In this document: positions 3,955 through 6,968 of the stretch, one piece after another
Layout of the letters: each line of letters opens with the position of its first letter
Position numbering within the stretch: the first letter of the stretch is position 1
NCBI GenBank assembly: GCA_964586775.1
Contig: CAZPJD010000164.1
Span: 1-6,968, forward strand
Direction: 5' to 3'
DNA: 6,968 nt
DNA from: JADLEX01 sp964586775
GTDB taxonomy: Bacteria > Lernaellota > Lernaellaia > JACKCT01
Made by a program: the position numbers and the translations under genes
The notes under the pieces: generated by a model
Told to the model about the DNA's origin: nothing
Seen by the model: only the letters and a program-made list of their open reading frames with translations
Database searches by the model: none

Positions 3955-6684
3955 ATGAAGTTATCCCATCCCAAAAAGAAACTCTGGATTCTGCCAATCC
4001 TGATGCTGGCGGTCTCGGTCTGGTGCATGAACTGCCACGACGACGGCGGGCAACAGCCACCGACGCCCGGCGCGCTCTGGAAACAGGCGCAGCGCCGCGT
4101 CGGCAAGCCCGGCCTCAACCCCGGCAGCCGCGTTGTCCCGTCCGATGCGCTGGTCTTCGGGAACGGGGCGATCGAAATCGCGATCGATCCCCCATCCGGG
4201 CACATCGTTTCCGTTCACGATCTGAAAAAGTCGATCTCGCTCCTCGACACCTCGGCCAACCTGCTCGGCCTCACGCCCTTTTCCATCCAGCTTCTCGAAG
4301 GCGATCCCGAGACCGGTTACAAGCCGGTCGAATACGGTTCTCGCAAGGGTTTGGCGCTCTTCGCGAATCCCGAAATCAAAAAGCTCGAAAAGGCCCGTTA
4401 CCCCGGCGGCACGACCGTGACGATCGCGTGGAAGGACGAGCGCGGTTGGGAGTTCGTGGCGACGATCGACCTGCCCGCGACGGAAGGCTGGGCCGAGTTC
4501 CGGTTTGGCGCCAAGGTCCCCGGCGCGATGATCTTCTCCGCCACTTACCCACAGTTTGCGGGGCTCGCGCCGCTCTCCCCCGGCGGTGAGGCCGACCGCT
4601 TCGCCGCGCCGATCGAGAGCGGTATCGAGATCCGCAACCCCCTCGCGGCCCTCAAGAGAATGTATCAGGTCGACGATTTCTATCTGGGAGACATTCAGTA
4701 TCCCTCGGGCCATGAGGCCATGCTGCCGCTGGTCGCGTATTACTCGCAGGCGGCGGGCGGCGGATTCGCGCTCTATGCCCGCGACGAGCTGTGGACCGAG
4801 CGCCTCTTCCGCCTGCTTCACTCGCGTCCCGCCGCGCCAAACGGCGTCCCCACGCTGGCCGTCACCGCCATGAACTGGGCGATCGATGGCCCGCGCGGAA
4901 ACGAACCCGGCGAGTTCACGATCGATCGTCCCGTGCGCCTCGAGACGATGCCCTACGGCGATTGGGCCGCGGCCGGCGAGATCTACCGGCGATGGGCCGA
5001 GACGCAGCCCTTTGCGCAAAATCTCGTCGAGAAACGGCCCGAGTCGCGCCGGCGCATCTTCGAAAAGATGGGCGTCGGCGTCTTCGGTCTGTCGTCCAAG
5101 GTCGATCAGTCCGAATGGACGCGCGTGTTTCACGAGCTATTCACCGGTTTCGTGCCGGGCGACGGCGTGCTCTTCACCATGGGCTGGGACTTCGCCCCGA
5201 GCGGAACGGACTTCGGCGGCTACGACTACGCCTTCTATCAGGCGGGGTGGAACAAAAAGTACTGGATCCCCTTCCGTCCGGGTTTCACGCAGGCCATGCG
5301 CCAGGTCCGCGCGCGCGGCGACCTCGTTTATCCTTTCACGTTCGACATCTTCATGCACACGGGTTTCCCCGGTTGGACAGGCTGGCAGGGCACGCCCGCG
5401 TCGAGCGGCGACTTCGGCGCGCCGTGGATCGAAAATGCCATCGTCGGTTACTCGGGAAAGATCGATCCCTTGACCTTCGACATGGAAGGTGTGGACGGCG
5501 ATGTTCACACCATATGCCCCGCCACATCCAAGACGCGCGATTTCATCGAGTGGCGGCGCAATCTGCTGGAGCACGAGGGCGACCTCGCGGCCGAACGCGT
5601 GATGGACGGCCTCTACTATGACATCCCCGTCACGCTGCTCGGCCAGTATTGCTTCGACCGGCTTGGAGGATTTTCGCACGACCACCCGCAGATGGGTTGG
5701 GGCCGGTTCATCACGCAGTCCGAACGCCGCATCTTCGAGCGCGCGGTGCAGGTCGATCCCGACTTCGGGTTCGGCATCGAAAACGTCACCGAGCCCTTCG
5801 TCGACTTCGTCGATTACTACCACCTCGGCGCGCCGGGCGATGGGCCCTTCCGCAACTCCGATGGCAAGTCGCCCGCCGACGCCCCCAAGTTCGTCAAACT
5901 CAACCGCCTGCTCATGGAAGGCTGGGCGCGCCAGATTCCGCTCATGGAATACGTCACGCACGCCTTCGGGCCCGTGCGCGTCGGCGGTAAGGTGCAGATT
6001 TCGGATGCGATCGGCGACGCGTGGTATTGGGTCGCCGCGTACAACTACATCAGCGGCGGACTGCTCGAACTGATTTACTACAACGAGCAGCCGGAGATCT
6101 TCGCCACCATTCGCCCCGAGGCCGTGTCGTGCCCCGGCGGATACCCGTGTTCCTATCTGACGGGGTGGATCGACCGACCGGGCCATCGCGGCTGGACGAA
6201 GGACAACCTGAAGGAGGCCGACCCAGAAAAGGTCGAGTTCCTGCGCCGGTGCGTCGAGCTGCGTCTCGCGCTCGGCAACCCGTGGCTGACGGCGGGCCGC
6301 ATGCTGCCGCCGCCCGCGCTCGACCCCGTGCCGCCGCCCGCCACGTTCAGCTACGATTTCTATTCGTCCATCGCCGGACCCGCCCACGAGCACCGCGGCG
6401 ACTGGCAGGCGCAGCCGGTGATCGTCTCGGCCTTCGCCGCGCCCGGCGATCCCAAGCGCGTCGCGCTCTTCGTCGCCAACGCGGGCGACGAAGCCATCGC
6501 GACCTCGCTGGTCTTCAAGGGCGAACGATACGGGCTCACCACGCCGGTGGGTGTGCGTGTCGCGCGCCCCGGCAGCGAACCCGGCGCAACCGTGCCCATT
6601 TCACCGGGGGCGCAAGGGATCTACCGAATCCCCCTCAACCTCGCGGCGCGGGATCTCATTCGAATCGAGTTGATCGTGAACTGA
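3955..6684 (+). CDS. Large exported TIM-barrel glycoside-hydrolase-like protein (DUF6259-like)
   Basis: This 909-residue protein has a basic N-terminus and a hydrophobic segment (about residues 10-23), then a Cys pair and a Gly/Pro/Gln-rich linker, so it is exported and possibly membrane-attached. Neither Cys24 nor Cys27 sits in a normal lipobox. Residues from about 55 to 365 look like a beta-sandwich, with a YPSG motif at 249-252 and GDW...YRRWAETQ at 335-351. A barrel-like region follows (about 372-800) with MGWDF near 408-413, FDMEG...ICPAT near 508-524, GLYYD ending at Asp556, and GIENVTEP containing Glu609 and Glu613. A small beta domain closes the protein (about 810-909). From memory this layout matches DUF6259 proteins and is reminiscent of GH101/GH129-type retaining enzymes. 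Asp556 as nucleophile and one of the two Glu residues as acid/base are inferences. The substrate is unknown. ATG 3955 is preferred over an in-frame TTG at 3901 because the signal segment follows it, although no strong Shine-Dalgarno precedes it. Confidence 0.65.
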   Translation: MKLSHPKKKLWILPILMLAVSVWCMNCHDDGGQQPPTPGALWKQAQRRVGKPGLNPGSRVVPSDALVFGNGAIEIAIDPPSGHIVSVHDLKKSISLLDTSANLLGLTPFSIQLLEGDPETGYKPVEYGSRKGLALFANPEIKKLEKARYPGGTTVTIAWKDERGWEFVATIDLPATEGWAEFRFGAKVPGAMIFSATYPQFAGLAPLSPGGEADRFAAPIESGIEIRNPLAALKRMYQVDDFYLGDIQYPSGHEAMLPLVAYYSQAAGGGFALYARDELWTERLFRLLHSRPAAPNGVPTLAVTAMNWAIDGPRGNEPGEFTIDRPVRLETMPYGDWAAAGEIYRRWAETQPFAQNLVEKRPESRRRIFEKMGVGVFGLSSKVDQSEWTRVFHELFTGFVPGDGVLFTMGWDFAPSGTDFGGYDYAFYQAGWNKKYWIPFRPGFTQAMRQVRARGDLVYPFTFDIFMHTGFPGWTGWQGTPASSGDFGAPWIENAIVGYSGKIDPLTFDMEGVDGDVHTICPATSKTRDFIEWRRNLLEHEGDLAAERVMDGLYYDIPVTLLGQYCFDRLGGFSHDHPQMGWGRFITQSERRIFERAVQVDPDFGFGIENVTEPFVDFVDYYHLGAPGDGPFRNSDGKSPADAPKFVKLNRLLMEGWARQIPLMEYVTHAFGPVRVGGKVQISDAIGDAWYWVAAYNYISGGLLELIYYNEQPEIFATIRPEAVSCPGGYPCSYLTGWIDRPGHRGWTKDNLKEADPEKVEFLRRCVELRLALGNPWLTAGRMLPPPALDPVPPPATFSYDFYSSIAGPAHEHRGDWQAQPVIVSAFAAPGDPKRVALFVANAGDEAIATSLVFKGERYGLTTPVGVRVARPGSEPGATVPISPGAQGIYRIPLNLAARDLIRIELIVN

Positions 6685-6687
6685 CGA

Positions 6688-6701
6688 GTGCCGTGCGGCA
6701 C
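6688..6701. terminator. Short hairpin between convergent genes
   Basis: GTGCC (6688-6692) and GGCAC (6697-6701) form a 5-bp stem with a 4-nt loop just after the TGA of the glycosidase-like gene. It lies within the 30-nt gap before the end of the minus-strand gene. There is no T-tract on either side, so a terminator role is only suggested by position. Confidence 0.3.
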
Positions 6702-6714
6702 AGGGCAAACGCAT

Positions 6715-6968
6715 CTAAATCCGGGTCTTGCCGGACCTGTTCCCTCTCGTGGCGGCTGTTTTCGTCTTTTTCGCGTTCCTCTCCCGTTCCCGCCGCGAGT
6801 GACGAATGATTTCGTCGGCGTACTTCCGAGCCAGTTCCATGAACCGGTTGTAGCCGTCGATGGCGCGTTGAAGGTCGGGCACCTCGTCCCGGTGGACATA
6901 TCGGACCACGTTGCGCCCGTCCTGCCACGTTTGATGGTTGAAATGGTCGCGGCCCTTCATGGGACAGA
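6715..6968 (-). CDS. C-terminal part of a small transposon-associated-type protein (DUF6788-like), cut by right edge
   Basis: The minus-strand frame is open to the right edge, and its last 81 residues begin at a Met at 6960. That Met is probably internal, because the two preceding codons read Cys-Pro and continue the frame. The visible part has a QTWQDGRNVVRYV beta-hairpin-like segment, then EVPDLQRAIDGYNRFMEL, and a charged helix and a Lys/Arg-rich tail. This resembles the C-terminal half of small DUF6788-type proteins, usually with an upstream Cys-rich segment, that are often encoded next to insertion-sequence transposases. The family assignment is from memory and not certain. The gene is convergent with the glycosidase-like gene, 30 nt away. 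If the link holds, a mobile element or its remnant may lie beyond the window. Confidence 0.5.
   Translation of the reverse strand, partial: CPMKGRDHFNHQTWQDGRNVVRYVHRDEVPDLQRAIDGYNRFMELARKYADEIIRHSRRERERNAKKTKTAATRGNRSGKTRI

Noticed and set aside
3961..6393. Two long minus-strand frames (390 and 418 codons) under the glycosidase-like gene
   Set aside because: Their composition is Arg/Glu/Asp-rich and motif-free. The plus-strand frame is continuous over 909 codons with coherent protein features.

Overview
The window comes from a GC-rich, diderm (Gram-negative) bacterium. The evidence is two tandem outer-membrane beta-barrel proteins with Sec signal peptides, high G/C at third codon positions, long antisense open frames, and Shine-Dalgarno-led starts. 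The LexA DNA-binding helix reads like those of deltaproteobacterial or Gram-positive LexA proteins. A deltaproteobacterium-like or candidate-phylum lineage is therefore plausible, but the sequence does not settle the taxon.

Layout, left to right. (1) Positions 1-538, minus strand: a methionine-sulfoxide reductase B with an N-terminal export signal, cut by the left edge before its catalytic cysteine. (2) 539-1029: an intergenic region with the msrB ribosome binding site, a small inverted repeat, and a strong sigma70-type promoter facing right. (3) 1030-1713 and 1810-2514, plus strand: two related small outer-membrane barrel proteins separated by a clear rho-independent-type hairpin. (4) 2587-2810: the lexA control region, with a -35/-10 pair overlapped by a GAAC-N7-GAAC direct repeat and a 25-bp dyad. 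(5) 2811-3422: lexA, complete, followed 7 nt later by a small exported or membrane-anchored protein of unknown function (3430-3831) that is very probably co-transcribed. (6) 3955-6684: a large exported protein of about 909 residues that looks like a TIM-barrel glycoside hydrolase of the DUF6259 kind, with a curious CXXCH motif directly after its signal segment. (7) 6715-6968, minus strand: the C-terminal part of a small protein resembling the DUF6788-type proteins often found beside transposases, running off the right edge.

Functionally this is mostly a chromosomal envelope/stress neighbourhood (exported MsrB, outer-membrane barrels, SOS repressor) rather than a classic defence island. The most notable points are the lexA operator architecture, with an alpha-proteobacteria-like direct repeat in front of a LexA that is not alpha-like, and the lexA-linked exported small protein, which is placed where other bacteria carry SOS-controlled division inhibitors. 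The possible haem-attachment motif on a glycosidase-like protein is also worth checking. No CRISPR array, tRNA, rRNA or complete insertion sequence was seen.
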